Shown: positions 39,301 to 46,353 of the stretch, piece after piece
Layout: each line of letters starts with the position of its first letter
Position numbering within the stretch: the first letter of the stretch is position 1
DNA from: Rhynchonema sp. JSB1_4
Taxonomy: Eukaryota; Nematoda; Chromadorea; Monhysterida; Xyalidae
Assembly: GCA_030248065.1 (NCBI GenBank)
Contig: JASAMV010001489.1
Location: forward strand, 1 to 64,000
DNA: 64,000 bases
Direction of reading: 5' to 3'
Notes under the pieces: generated by a model
Databases searched by the model: none
What the model saw: the letters and a program-made list of their open reading frames with translations, nothing else
What the model was told of the DNA's origin: nothing
Translations under genes and position numbers: made by a program

Positions 39301-41261
39301 GGGTTAGAGAGATGTCGGCTGTCGGGGTGCCAAAAAAGTACAGGTGTTCGGTGCCTCCAGATTTCGGGTGTCGGGTAACCCCCCACCTCTAGCCCCAGGT
39401 CTAACTGGCGAAACTGTGACCGACATAGTCATTGCCGTAACTGTCCAAGTATTTCACGTCACCCAATCCTCGCACAGAGGCGACTACCGCAGCGGCAAAC
39501 GTCTGTCGATGCGCGCCCTGCTGCCGTACGTGGCGTCCAACTTTCGCAAGAACAAGATCTGGCTGCGTCGCAGCAAAATGGCGCAACGCGATTATCAGAT
39601 TATGATTGCGGTCGACGACTCGAGTAGTATGGATGATAACAAGACCAAAACGGTGGGGTTGGGGGACACAGCAAACAATGTTTCGAGGTATTTATTAATC
39701 GTATCACGTCGACACGTCGTCGCCACAAATTGTTTGTGTTCCCATCGGCCTTCAAAAAGAAAACGATAAACAGCTCAATGTATGAAATTTATTTCACGGT
39801 GTAAATAAATACTACGAGCCAAGCCAGGACAAGTATAGTAAATTTCTAATTTCGTTACCTCAAGCATTTTTACAGACGCAGGGAAACTCCCGTTCGAAGT
39901 CGAAGCAGGCAACAAGCTCAACACACAGTCAACAGCCACGCAGCTGACACACACAGCTCGTGTGGCTGAAACATTCGAAACGCACGCGGGCCAGCTGCGT
40001 GGCTTGTTGACTGTGTGTTGAGCTTGTTGCCTGCCTCGACTTCGAACGGGAGTTTCCCTGCGTCTGTAAGAATGCGTGAGGAAACGAAACTAGAAACTTA
40101 CTATTGAAGTAAAAACATTAAAGTCGACCGAAAATGTTTTCAAGATCAGTAAGACAGGTCATGTAATTTTGGTTTCCAAAACGTGTCAACCCAACAATAA
40201 CCCCCAACATCTATCAATTGTGACTGCAGTTGGCGTACGAGAGCGTGTGTCTGATCGAAAGTGCGTTGCGTCGACTCGAGGTCGGTCGTCTTTGTGTGGC
40301 CAAATTTGGTGCCGAAACATCGTTGTTGGAAGGCATGGATGGACGGGACTGGATTGCCAAACTCACGTTCAAACAGCAACGCACTAATGTCGTTAAGGTG
40401 GGCATGGTTAATGGTTGACACTTGGTCATCATTGGAGGACGCACTGGGTCGATTGCGTGTGTCACCCGCTCTGCAATTGGGTTTGGGTCTTGTTGTTTTA
40501 TATGGCGATCGCTTGTGCCCTGGCATGCGTTAGAAGGATACAGTCAAGGTGTAGTCAGTAAAATGAATAAAAACTCATTGGAGTCCGTGCTCAGGGTCGT
40601 GTGTGTGATTTTTCATTCCTACTGACATTGTCCTGGCGGACGTCCTGTGTGCGAGGGTTGAACATGTTGAAGCAGGACAAGCACACACACAGCACGCAGT
40701 TGGTGCACGCCAAGTGCGACGCTGATGTAGTTCATCATTGCAGCTGCTCGACTTTGCCACGTCCTACTTTGCATCGTGTGAAACATCAGCGAGCAGCGAC
40801 CTGCCGAGTCAATTGTTGCTGATCATATCGGACGGCCGTGGCATATTTGCCGACGGAGTGACACCAGCGAAAATGGCTGTGCAGGTATGGGTGCTGCTGG
40901 CTGGGTGATGTTTCAGTCGACGTTAATGTACGTATATGAACAGCTATGTCTTGCAGCGTTGTGTGTCGATGGGTGTGTTCCCAATGTTTGTCGTCGTCGA
41001 CAATCCGAGCCACAAGGACTCGATTGTCGATATCAAAATGCCTGAATTCAGGCCTGACGGTTGGTGGTTTAGGCTTGTATCATTTTTATGCCTACCTTTC
41101 GGCATTTTAACATTCCTTTTTGTTCAGGTCCACCGATAATCCACTCGTACATGGATTTCTTCCCATTTCCATTCTATGTGATTCTACGTCAGATCGACTC
41201 GCTACCCGCCGTGGTTGGCGATGCGCTGAGACAATGGTTTGAAATGGTCACACAGCGATGA
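1543..41261 (+). CDS. MDN1: Midasin (MDN1/Rea1), dynein-like AAA+ ATPase of 60S ribosome assembly; 5' end outside window
   Basis: Midasin is a nuclear AAA+ motor that removes assembly factors from pre-60S particles. Its MIDAS domain pulls on the UBL domains of Ytm1/WDR12 and Rsa4/NLE1. The order of parts here is diagnostic: six AAA modules in one chain, a long linker, an acidic region with the conserved 'GDGHGLKDVTDQIE' block, then 'LRLILEPTKASQLEGDYRSG' and the MIDAS motif DDSSSMDD near the C-terminus. I could chain 41 exons from 1543 to 19551 with consistent splice phase, and the last six from 39105 to the TGA at 41259-41261. Exons between are clear in reading frame but less certain at their borders. 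The N-terminal region and the start of AAA1 lie before base 1. The gene spans about 40 kb because its introns hold many transposon remnants. Identification is secure; individual exon ends in 20-39 kb are approximate. Confidence 0.96.
3406..6070 (+). CDS. MDN1: MDN1 exons: AAA2 module
   Basis: Exons 3406-3560, 3660-3720, 3854-3968, 4143-4346, 4416-4558, 4618-4719, 5252-5437 and 5926-6070 join in phase. The module has Walker A GETGSGKT and the 'SQQTETSDLLGGYKPV' block. It also has Walker B WLLLDEINLA, the sensor 'FRLFACMNPATDVGKRNLP', the arginine-finger helix 'RNRFTEFFVDD' and the lid 'LRTLCRALRVSA'. Both Walker motifs are intact, so this is likely a hydrolysing site, as known for midasin AAA2. 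The intron 4720-5251 contains A/T-rich palindromic sequence with no coding. Confidence 0.93.
6296..10156 (+). CDS. MDN1: MDN1 exons: AAA2-AAA3 connector and AAA3 module
   Basis: Exons 6296-6381 and 7250-7369 encode the connector (KHILGPNLAVQKQIL; VEGYWLECG; RRNIRDVARAL). AAA3 follows in 7862-8040 (Walker A GETSVGKT), 8394-8485 (Walker B WVILDELNLAPPE), 8656-8774 (sensor FRLLATQNPAG), 9057-9207 (LSRAFRNRFVELHFDD), 9544-9697 and 10001-10156 (GYLLLGGRCR). All junctions keep phase. The intron 6382-7249 carries a hAT-like MITE. Two extra residues (CG) interrupt the usual NPAG-LYGGR block. Confidence 0.93.
6684..7094. mobile_element. hAT-like non-autonomous DNA transposon (MITE) in MDN1 intron
   Basis: The element is 411 bp and is bounded by perfect 11-bp terminal inverted repeats, CAGTGGTGTCG at 6684-6694 and CGACACCACTG at 7084-7094. 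The flanking octamers are CCTACTGG on the left and ATTACTGG on the right, six of eight bases identical, as expected of an aged 8-bp hAT target duplication. The interior is C- and A-rich with repeated TTTCCCATACC blocks and encodes nothing recognisable, so it would depend on a transposase supplied elsewhere. Confidence 0.75.
10203..11955. mobile_element. TTAA-flanked foldback element with arms of about 830 bp, in MDN1 intron
   Basis: A near-perfect inverted repeat fills most of this intron. The left arm runs from about 10207 to 11036, the right arm from about 11120 to 11951, separated by a unique loop of about 85 bp. The ends read TTAA-AGGGTCTCCGCC and GGCGGAGCCCCT-TTAA, with TTAA at 10203-10206 and 11952-11955. 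A TTAA duplication is typical of piggyBac-type insertion. The arms contain no transposase, so this is a non-autonomous palindromic element. Arms differ at scattered single bases, so it is not brand new. RNA from this intron would fold into a very long hairpin. Confidence 0.85.
12411..14757 (+). CDS. MDN1: MDN1 exons: AAA4 module
   Basis: Exons 12411-12513, 12663-12798, 13060-13120, 13183-13385, 13745-13923, 14243-14370 and 14551-14757 join in phase with the exon ending at 10156. The Walker A loop GETGCGKT is split by the intron 12514-12662. The Walker B strand HPLLLDEISLAGD and the sensor FHLMSTMNPGGDYGKKE are intact. 'LSRALRNRFTEIWCP' carries the arginine finger, and 'FTVRDLLAWVGF' is the lid. 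AAA4 is one of the modules with key ATPase sites in yeast Rea1. Confidence 0.93.
14462..14515. repeat. Short dispersed repeat, copy 1 (other copy at 42498-42560)
   Basis: The block ATCTGGTGCATTCGCACTGA, followed by CGACGACCTGGTGCA and ending near AACTGG, recurs at 42498-42560 in an intron of the first receptor-like gene. The copies differ by few bases in the core. It contains a direct repeat of CTGGTGCA. The family is unknown to me. Confidence 0.6.
15064..17878 (+). CDS. MDN1: MDN1 exons: AAA5 module and helical extension
   Basis: Exons 15064-15180, 15238-15329, 15828-15953, 16264-16464, 16961-17185, 17368-17439 and 17654-17878 join in phase. AAA5 has Walker A GAPGVGKS, Walker B HWLLLDE followed across an intron by MNLACQSVLEGLN, and the sensor 'TRIFACQNPVGQGGQRRQLP' with 'SFLNRFSTV'. 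The lid 'FNLRDLLRWVQAV' follows. The segment before Walker A, 'RVLRALAIRKPILLEG', is the usual midasin AAA entry helix. The intron 16465-16960 holds G/C runs and no coding. Confidence 0.93.
18025..19551 (+). CDS. MDN1: MDN1 exons: AAA6 module with degenerate Walker B
   Basis: Exons 18025-18153, 18640-18773, 18834-18950, 19244-19413 and 19507-19551 join in phase. Walker A is GDGGSGKT. The Walker B position reads WLCVKHVNTC, without the Asp-Glu pair found in AAA2 to AAA5. The following helix 'PAVLDRLNAALES' is normal, so alignment is clear. The sensor/arginine region is 'LTMDPHFGSLSRAMRNRAIE'. AAA6 would be expected to bind but not hydrolyse nucleotide. Confidence 0.88.
20240..33672 (+). CDS. 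MDN1: MDN1 exons: long linker (stem and middle domain)
   Basis: About thirty exons lie here; borders are approximate. Clear coding blocks include 20240-20426, 20497-20653, 21247-21374, 21434-21583, 21880-22053, 22993-23130, 23530-23902, 24161-24466, 25144-25265 ('VCPPLQCMDPIVKQRVKREL', a recognisable midasin block), 25310-25572, 26107-26308, 27334-27597, 27733-28051, 28110-28276, 29734-29921, 31561-31772, 32021-32178, 33047-33235 and 33461-33672. The protein is mostly alpha-helical and weakly conserved, as in other midasins. The exons are unusually dense in CCAATCA/TGATTGG octamers and contain several copies of GTGAAACATCA. Introns hold transposable-element remnants annotated separately. Confidence 0.75.
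22121..22973. mobile_element. TTAA-flanked inverted-repeat element in MDN1 intron
   Basis: The ends are inverted copies, TTAA-ACCTGGCCCGCCACTAT on the left and its complement ending GGCGGGCCAGGT-TTAA on the right, with TTAA at 22121-22124 and 22970-22973. Inverted similarity runs inward over most of the element (for example GACATCGAGACGAATAAGG near 22191 against its complement near 22895) and reaches a central palindrome around CATCAGCTCATG. It has no coding capacity. It is the second TTAA-type palindromic insertion in this gene. Its right end stops only 19 bp before the exon that starts at 22993. Confidence 0.8.
23953..24146. mobile_element. Short MITE, family with ends CTACGCCAACACGAGCCC, copy 1
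   Basis: This element is about 195 bp, and its left end, CTACGCCAACACGAGCCC plus GATTTCGG, is repeated inverted at the right end (CCGAAATCGGGCTCG plus TGTTGGCGTAG). A second copy lies in opposite orientation at 35834-36031, sharing the interior 'GTGGCTGCTGAT...GGAGCATGATGATTTTCTC'. Both copies are in MDN1 introns. Confidence 0.8.
25008..25115. repeat. Exact 54-bp tandem duplication
   Basis: The 54-bp unit beginning TAACAGATATCGACGCTGTC is present twice, at 25008-25061 and 25062-25115, without a mismatch that I can see. It lies in MDN1 between two coding blocks, most likely in an intron. A copy of CTGATGTTTCAC ends at 24985, just upstream. Confidence 0.85.
26650..27130. repeat. Dispersed repeat relic in MDN1 intron (related sequence at 38700-38890)
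   Basis: The segment with TTACAAGACCGGGTG at about 26689, followed by A-rich sequence and 'GACAGATAGACACAGAC', resembles the segment at 38700-38890, which has the same TTACAAGACCGGGTG core and a similar A-rich tail. Similarity outside the core is patchy. No coding function is apparent on either strand. Confidence 0.45.
30551..30603. repeat. Perfect short hairpin in MDN1 intron
   Basis: AATTTCGACCAGCGT at 30551-30565 is repeated as its exact reverse complement at 30589-30603, around a 23-bp loop. The arms and the sequence just inside them (CCAGCGTAGAAGTTG) resemble another hairpin at 56194-56241 (CCAGCGTAACAGTTG), suggesting a family of tiny palindromic insertions. Confidence 0.7.
31064..31426. 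mobile_element. MITE with TATAGTCCAGCC ends, copy 1
   Basis: This 363-bp element begins TATAGTCCAGCCACG and ends CGTGGCTGGACTATA, with further inverted CTCATGAGACG just inside. A second copy lies at 61520-61870 in the same orientation, with strong identity through the interior (for example CTCTCCACCTCGG and GAGGTCAGCCAGCTGGAACT). The TA at each end may be the target duplication, as in Tc1/mariner-type insertion. It carries no transposase. It lies in an MDN1 intron. Confidence 0.85.
33812..38549 (+). CDS. MDN1: MDN1 exons: acidic D/E-rich region
   Basis: Approximate exons are 33812-33962, 34243-34376, 34480-34567, 35056-35225, 35563-35716, 36188-36364, 37494-37949, 38101-38267 and 38323-38549. 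The first includes the conserved midasin block 'GLGDGHGLKDVTDQIEDQSQ'. The following exons encode strings rich in Asp, Glu and Gln (for example DNQSDGDQDQ, DDDVMDEHTA). This flexible acidic arm tethers the MIDAS domain so that it can reach the ring. The 37494-37949 and 38101-38549 exons are unusually rich in Gln, Thr and His. Two copies of GTGAAACATCA lie inside the 37494 exon, one read as RETSH and the other as VKHQQ. Confidence 0.8.
35834..36031. mobile_element. Short MITE, family with ends CTACGCCAACACGAGCCC, copy 2
   Basis: The left end AAAGGCAAGCTACACCAACA leads into CGAGCCCGATTTCG and is matched inverted by GAAATCGAGCTCATG plus TTGGTGTAG near 36015. Its interior matches the copy at 23953-24146 in reverse orientation. 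It lies in an intron of the acidic region of MDN1. Confidence 0.8.
36517..37388. mobile_element. Harbinger-like palindromic element built of GGCCGG blocks, flanked by TAA
   Basis: The element starts GGGCGCGCCCATGTAGGCC and ends with the inverted copy, with TAA at 36514-36516 and 37389-37391. A 3-bp TAA duplication and GGG-starting ends fit PIF/Harbinger-type insertion. The arms are about 290 bp each. Within each arm is a second, smaller palindrome of (GGGGCC)n-like repeats around 'CATAGATTATTTTTCATGG', so the structure is a hairpin made of hairpins. The roughly 290-bp centre is unique. It has no coding function and lies in an MDN1 intron. Confidence 0.75.
38897..38999. repeat. Poly-C tract (29 and 26 consecutive C)
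   Basis: Runs of 29 C (38944-38972) and 26 C (38974-38999), separated by one A, follow shorter C runs. The complementary strand could form G-quadruplexes. Open frames through it on the minus strand only give poly-glycine and are not genes. The exact length may be unreliable, since such tracts are hard to sequence. Confidence 0.9.
39105..41261 (+). CDS. MDN1: MDN1 exons: C-terminal MIDAS (von Willebrand A-like) domain and stop
   Basis: Exons 39105-39179, 39478-39652, 40230-40397, 40744-40884, 40957-41059 and 41128-41261 join in phase and end at TGA 41259-41261. They encode 'LRLILEPTKASQLEGDYRSG', 'NFRKNKIWLRRSK', the metal-ion site DDSSSM (DxSxS), 'ALRRLEVGRLCVAKFG', 'LLLIISDGRGIF' (the second metal-coordinating Asp region) and 'FPFPFYVILRQIDSLPAV', which is the conserved midasin C-terminus. 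This domain grips the UBL domain of assembly factors. A copy of GTGAAACATCAG lies inside the coding exon at 40778-40789, read as CETSA. Confidence 0.96.
39834..40104. mobile_element. Hairpin element with arms of about 115 bp in MDN1 MIDAS intron
   Basis: The segment from TATAGTAAATTTCTAATTTCG, through ACAGACGCAGGGAAACTCCC, to the central CACGCAGCTG is repeated inverted with few mismatches up to 40104. The loop is about 45 bp and contains CTGAAACATTCG. The inner arms (39875-39950 and 39990-40068) are almost perfect, so the copy is recent or conserved. It lies between the MIDAS-motif exon and the next exon. Confidence 0.8.
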
Positions 41262-41469
41262 ACACAGTGATCGATTGTTATGTTTTGCAAAGATATTTAG
41301 CGTTCGTTTCTTTGATTGTTATTTCATTAGTTTTGTGCCTTCTAATGTTTCGACCTTCTGGGACACGTCACTTTGCGTTGTTATGTTGTTGTTACTCTTC
41401 GGCCATTTGGCGTGTTGTTCATTGTTACTTGTTGCACACTTCTATCTGGTAAGTTCTATTACAAATTTG

Positions 41470-41475
41470 AATAAA
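41470..41475 (+). promoter_or_regulatory. Candidate polyadenylation signal of MDN1
   Basis: AATAAA lies about 210 bp after the MDN1 stop codon and is the first such hexamer there. Confidence 0.5.
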
Positions 41476-41896
41476 AAGGTTACATAGATCGCTTCCAAAA
41501 ATGGTGTTTCCGGTCAGCAAGTACTGTTGATGCCGAGGAGATTCTGGATTTCCAAGCGGCTAAAAATAAATAAATACGTTGTTTTGCCGTGATCGTTGTT
41601 TGCCATCACGCTTGTTCACAGCTTTTAGATCACTTAAAAACGAGGGAAAATGGTGCCTATGTACGTGACATTCGAAACATTGAAGTCCCACTGCACCTAC
41701 CTATGATTCTCACTGATCTAAACAAACTGTTGCAGCAGTGTGTCCACCCACACGAAAAACCAGCAAGAATGTTGTTTTCGTTATTTACATATCAGTCTGC
41801 GATGGCGTGGCTCTGGGGCACTGGACGCTCTCATATTTCACGTTTAACCTTGAAGGTCTATTTGAAGTAGCAGTCAGTTTCACCTGTGCGAGAATC

Positions 41897-44156
41897 ATGC
41901 TTTCCAATTCCTTGCACCACACTCTGCGCATTGGATGGTACACAACACCTGGGCTTGTTAATCCATGCTCACTTGAGTCTCGCCTGGCCGTGACTGACAA
42001 GTGTCCATGGCCGGGTCATCGTGCCGAAATTCTGGGCATCATTTTGGCGGAACTCGGCCTCGGTTACGATTTGATTGATTTCAACCAAACAGCGCATGGA
42101 AATGACTTTTTCTCGATGTTGGTTGATCGGGTGGCGGACGGCACGTTTGATCTGGCCACAGATCGTTAGTAAGTTGCAGTGTGTTCTCCGTTTGTGTTAC
42201 CGTAATGTACATACATCGGCAACAACTTATTCTAGAATTGAAAAATATTTGGTTACGTACGAGAGTTCTGTACGTGCAAAACGCATAGCTTACACAAACA
42301 TCGCAAGTGCGAACTTCCAATTCAGGCCTGACATGGCACGCGGAAATGCACATGCAGTAGTTGTAGCTTATGGTGCTGGTGCATCAAAAGAACGAGTCAG
42401 TGTTTATGGCGGTGGCGACCATTGAATCACGTGTTACTGCCCAGCCGCGACAATAGCCTTGTGTCCAAATATGTCCTTTAGTTGGGGTCAGGTGGCCATC
42501 TGGTGCATTCGCACTGACGATGACCTGGTGCAGCGTCCGTCGGCGAGGCAGGTCGAACTGGCAAAGTAAAGCACATTGCTGTGCTGTTCGCATTCCAGTG
42601 CTGCGACTGAAGCTCGTCTCGCTCGTGGTTTGCAGTTTGTGCGATATCCGGGTTCCGAGAGCGTGAGCTTGGCAGGGGCCATGTACCGCGACCGTCAAGC
42701 CGTCGTCAGTTACTGGAGTGCACTCTACTCGTACACGGGCGTCTTTGATGTGTTCGTTTGGGTGTGCATCCTGCTGACATACGCATTTCACAAACATGTC
42801 AAGTGCATCAATCGACTGGTCAAGCACGCCATAAATCAGGTTCGCTAACCCACCCAACTGGCCAAGGCTCGACATAACGAAGAGAATTTATCTTATTTTA
42901 AATAACATAAATTATAAATTAAAAAAAAAAAATATTATATAATAATTATTTAATAATAAAATAAAAAAAAAAATTATTATAAATTATATAAAAAAAATTA
43001 TAATAAAATTTTTTTAATTTAAATATATATATATTTATATAATTAAAAAAATTTTTTATTTTTTATATATTTCTCTTTTTTATATATTTTTATTATATAA
43101 TTAAATTTAATTATAAAACAATTTTATTTTCAAATATTTTTAAATCTTCATCTTTAAATGTTTAAATGACACTGGCCTAGAAATCGCTATGATCATATCG
43201 TTCGAATTGGGTGCGCAATTCCACATTTTCCAGGAATCCGACACATGCTATCATGTGCGAGCAGTCCATCGGTTGTTTCAAGGGTTGACCAAACTGACGA
43301 TCGGAATCCTGTTGGGCCTGTATGGCAATTTCATTCTGCTTCGCTTGGTCGTGCCGCACAAGACGTTCCCGTTTGAAAATTTTGACGAAATGCTGCGCGC
43401 TGTGGAAGGGAAAAGGATCAGCTGGTTGACATTGCCGGGGATCAGTTTTCTGGATACAATCATGACTTCAAACGCAACCGTACCCACGCAAATGCGGGTA
43501 AGCGCAGGCCGTTTTTACGGTGAATACCAGAGGGTAAATTACCGTCAACGTTAGCTGAATTCAATTTTGTAGATCGCGCTATCCGAGAATCCTCCGGTGT
43601 TTGGTCGCTGGTCAAAACTCACGACCTCGGATGATGCACTTATGCTGATGTCAAGCCTCAGTTGGTTGCAATCTCTGGACTATGCCACACCGTGCACAAA
43701 GATGCGAATCATTCCCTTTCCGGAGTGGGGTTTCGAGGTCAACGGTTGGATGTTTTCACCAAATACGTCCTCTGACATCATACAGCGGTTTGACGAATCA
43801 ATGGCAAGCTTCGATAATTGGTGAGACAGTCACAGTTTGCCAGTAACAATCCAGACAGGAAGCCACGTTTTGTGCAACGTAGCCATTATGCCGTACATAA
43901 TTTATTTATTCGCAACATACACTGTACTGACATTCCGTGATTTTCAAGGTACAACTCAATTCTGCTGAGATACGATATCAAGGAGCAAATTCGTCAAACA
44001 GAGTGCGAAAATCCACCGAAGCGATGGAAAACTATCGATTTGAACAACACTCTGATTCTTTTGATTTTATTTCTGTTGGTCATGGCTGCTTGCGTTGGAG
44101 TTCTTTTTATCGAGAAAACAGTAGCCACTGTGGAGTCACACAAGCTGTTTTATTGA
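41897..44156 (+). CDS. Ionotropic glutamate receptor-like protein, paralogue 1 of 3
   Basis: Five exons, 41897-42168, 42599-42839, 43234-43497, 43573-43820 and 43949-44156, join in phase to 410 aa. The layout is that of an iGluR core without an amino-terminal domain. S1 starts at once (LRIGWYTTPGLVNPCSLESR) and is followed by TM1 (FDVFVWVCILLTYAF). A short stretch where the pore loop should be leads to TM3 (GILLGLYGNFILLRLVV, in the place of SYTANLAAFL). S2 (IPFPEWGFEVNGWMFSPNTS) and TM4 (TLILLILFLLVMAACVGVLF) follow. No signal peptide is visible. I believe similar short receptors occur in Caenorhabditis, but that is recalled and unchecked. Ligand and function are unknown. The intron 42840-43233 is nearly pure A/T. 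Confidence 0.8.
42498..42560. repeat. Short dispersed repeat, copy 2
   Basis: This is the same block as 14462-14515 (ATCTGGTGCATTCGCACTGA, then CGATGACCTGGTGCA), here in intron 1 of the first receptor-like gene. The flanks are unrelated, so a roughly 55-60 bp unit moved or was copied. Confidence 0.6.
42893..43165. repeat. Nearly pure A/T low-complexity block
   Basis: Roughly 270 bases contain almost no G or C, in an intron flanked by sequence of ordinary composition. It has no period that I can define. Exon 3 of the receptor-like gene starts 69 bases later. Confidence 0.85.
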
Positions 44157-44833
44157 TTCCATGCGGAAGATCTTGTTCCATAAAACTACTCAACTTGAAT
44201 GCTGCGGTGATTTAGTTGTGAGTTGGGAGTGACCAGTGCCAGTCTATTTGATTTCATCGATTTGAAATAACAGGGTTCTCCGTGCTGCAATGTTTTTATT
44301 CCGTGACGTATGTCAAGACAGCATGCATACCTTTGCTTTTGCAAAACGCAAGCTGTAAATTTCTCAGTCGCGCTTTCGACAACTTTTCTTGTCAAAGTAA
44401 ATAGTGCCGTGTACAATCACCCATATGCCACGCTGAACGATAAGCAGAGCACGATATGAAAAGTATACTTCATTTGTTCCCAGCGTATTCGTTGCACGAA
44501 TTCAGTGCTTTCAGATGTACTTACAGCTACTGTACGTTTGTGCGATTGTTTGCACAAAGCATGTGTAAGCGAGCTCCGTCGCCCATCCAGTGTGTGGGTG
44601 TTGACGTTTTTTTTCAAATCAGGGCAGCACAGAAACACGAGTAGGCGGGCACTCGTGTGTGCAACATTGATGCGCCAAAGAAACCCGACACTTGTTCATG
44701 CGTAAATTGACAAACGTCGTTGTGTGTCCACTTGACCGTGTGAAAACCTAACCGTGTTGGTGGTTTATAGCACACAGCGGATCTGGCAGCGACAGCAAGT
44801 CTACACAAGTATGAGACGTTTGGTCATTTCAAG

Positions 44834-46353
44834 ATGTTGAATGATTCGCTTCGAATCCTCTGGCTGTCAACAGAAGATTCATCGATTGTAGAGCCATGTT
44901 CGTTTAATTCAGACCTCAAGGTTACTGACGACTGTAGTAAACCGGGAGAGTCGGCAGAATTAATCGGTAACCTGCTAAACAGTCTGCACGTCAGCTATGA
45001 ATTGGTTCCATTCAACAGATCCCAATATGGTGCGGACTTTATCAGCGTCATTGTGAATGAAACCATCAGTGGCGTCTATGATACGATCCTTCAGCCAGTG
45101 TGAGTGTTTATTCAAGCATCAGTTTGCCAATAATCTTGCTTGACTACAAAACCTATTGACAGGTTCCCGACCGAAGACCGGCTTGCCCGCGGTCTTCAAT
45201 TCCTAACGTACCCAGACGGCGAGTCAATTGAAACATTTGCGGCCATGTACCCAGAAGATTACGCTGTCGACAACCATTTGGAGTCGCTCGGCTCGTACAT
45301 TGGCGCGTTCGATGGATTCGCGTGGACGTGCATCATCGCGATGTATTTGTGCCAAAGGAACATCAACTGGTTCGGCAGTTGGGTCGAGCAGCGAACAGGC
45401 GAATTGCCACTCGTTCGAGCGCATCTCGTCTTTCGAGCGTTCTTCATGGTCGTCGCTGGTGTTCTGCTCGGCCTGTACGGCAACTCGATTCTCGTTCGAT
45501 TGATCGCGCAACACAAATCGTATCCGTTCGACAACTACGACGAAATGCTGTCGGCCGTGGAGCAAAAACGAATGCGTTGGCGAACGACTAAACACGCTCT
45601 GTTCGACGAAGTGATGAGCTCGAATTTCACCGCACATTCGCACTTTCGCGTGAGTTAGCTTGACAGCAGCGGCCCTGAGATGGAACAACTGCCCAAGCTT
45701 AGGTCTGAAGTTGAGTTCAAAGTACACTCCTCCATCTTAACGCCCAGCAAAAATTCCCGACGCGGTTGTGGCTTCCAGCTGCTATTGTCGTCCATTACAG
45801 CCAGAAAACGAAAAACATCATCCCTCATATGAAAGCTGTTTCAGGCTGCTCTTAGCGCAAACCCTCCAGTGATCGAACAACGTGCGATAGAAAAGCTGGC
45901 CCACTCAGAAACCAATCTGTTTATCATTGAACACTACGAAGGCTTGGCCAGAACTGCCTCGTTGAGTCCGTGCGTTCCAATGCATGTCGTCCCACTGCCA
46001 GAATTCGGCATGAAAGTGCAAAGCTGGGCGTTTTCGCCAAAAACGCCTTCCGATTTGTTGCGTTATATAGAGGAAAACGCTCCCCGATTCTCAGTTGAGT
46101 GAGTAAATTTTCATTTATTTGACGCATGTATAACATAAATTAATAAAATAATTTTGTGCACAGGTCGCATCACATTGTGCTAAAATACAAACAGGAGGCT
46201 GAGCGGCACCGTGTCCACTGCGATTCGCATGAAATGAAACGAAAGCCGATCGGACTCTCTGACATTGTTGGATTGGTTGTTTTGTTTGCTGCAACTCTGT
46301 TGATAAGTGTTTCATTGTTTTGGTCTGAAACGATGGTTAGGGGACAGTTGTAG
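44834..46353 (+). CDS. Ionotropic glutamate receptor-like protein, paralogue 2 of 3
   Basis: Four exons, 44834-45099, 45163-45649, 45845-46098 and 46164-46353, join in phase to 398 aa. The order is S1 (LRILWLSTEDSSIVEPCSFN), TM1 (FAWTCIIAMYLC), TM3 (VVAGVLLGLYGNSILVRLI, then YPFDNYDEML), S2 (VVPLPEFGMKVQSWAFSPKT) and TM4 (IVGLVVLFAATLLISVSLFW). The block joining exons 2 and 3 of paralogue 1 is a single exon here, so an intron was gained or lost. The ATG at 44834 puts S1 at the very N-terminus with no signal peptide, as in its neighbours. AATAAA at 46532-46537 may end the transcript. Confidence 0.8.
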
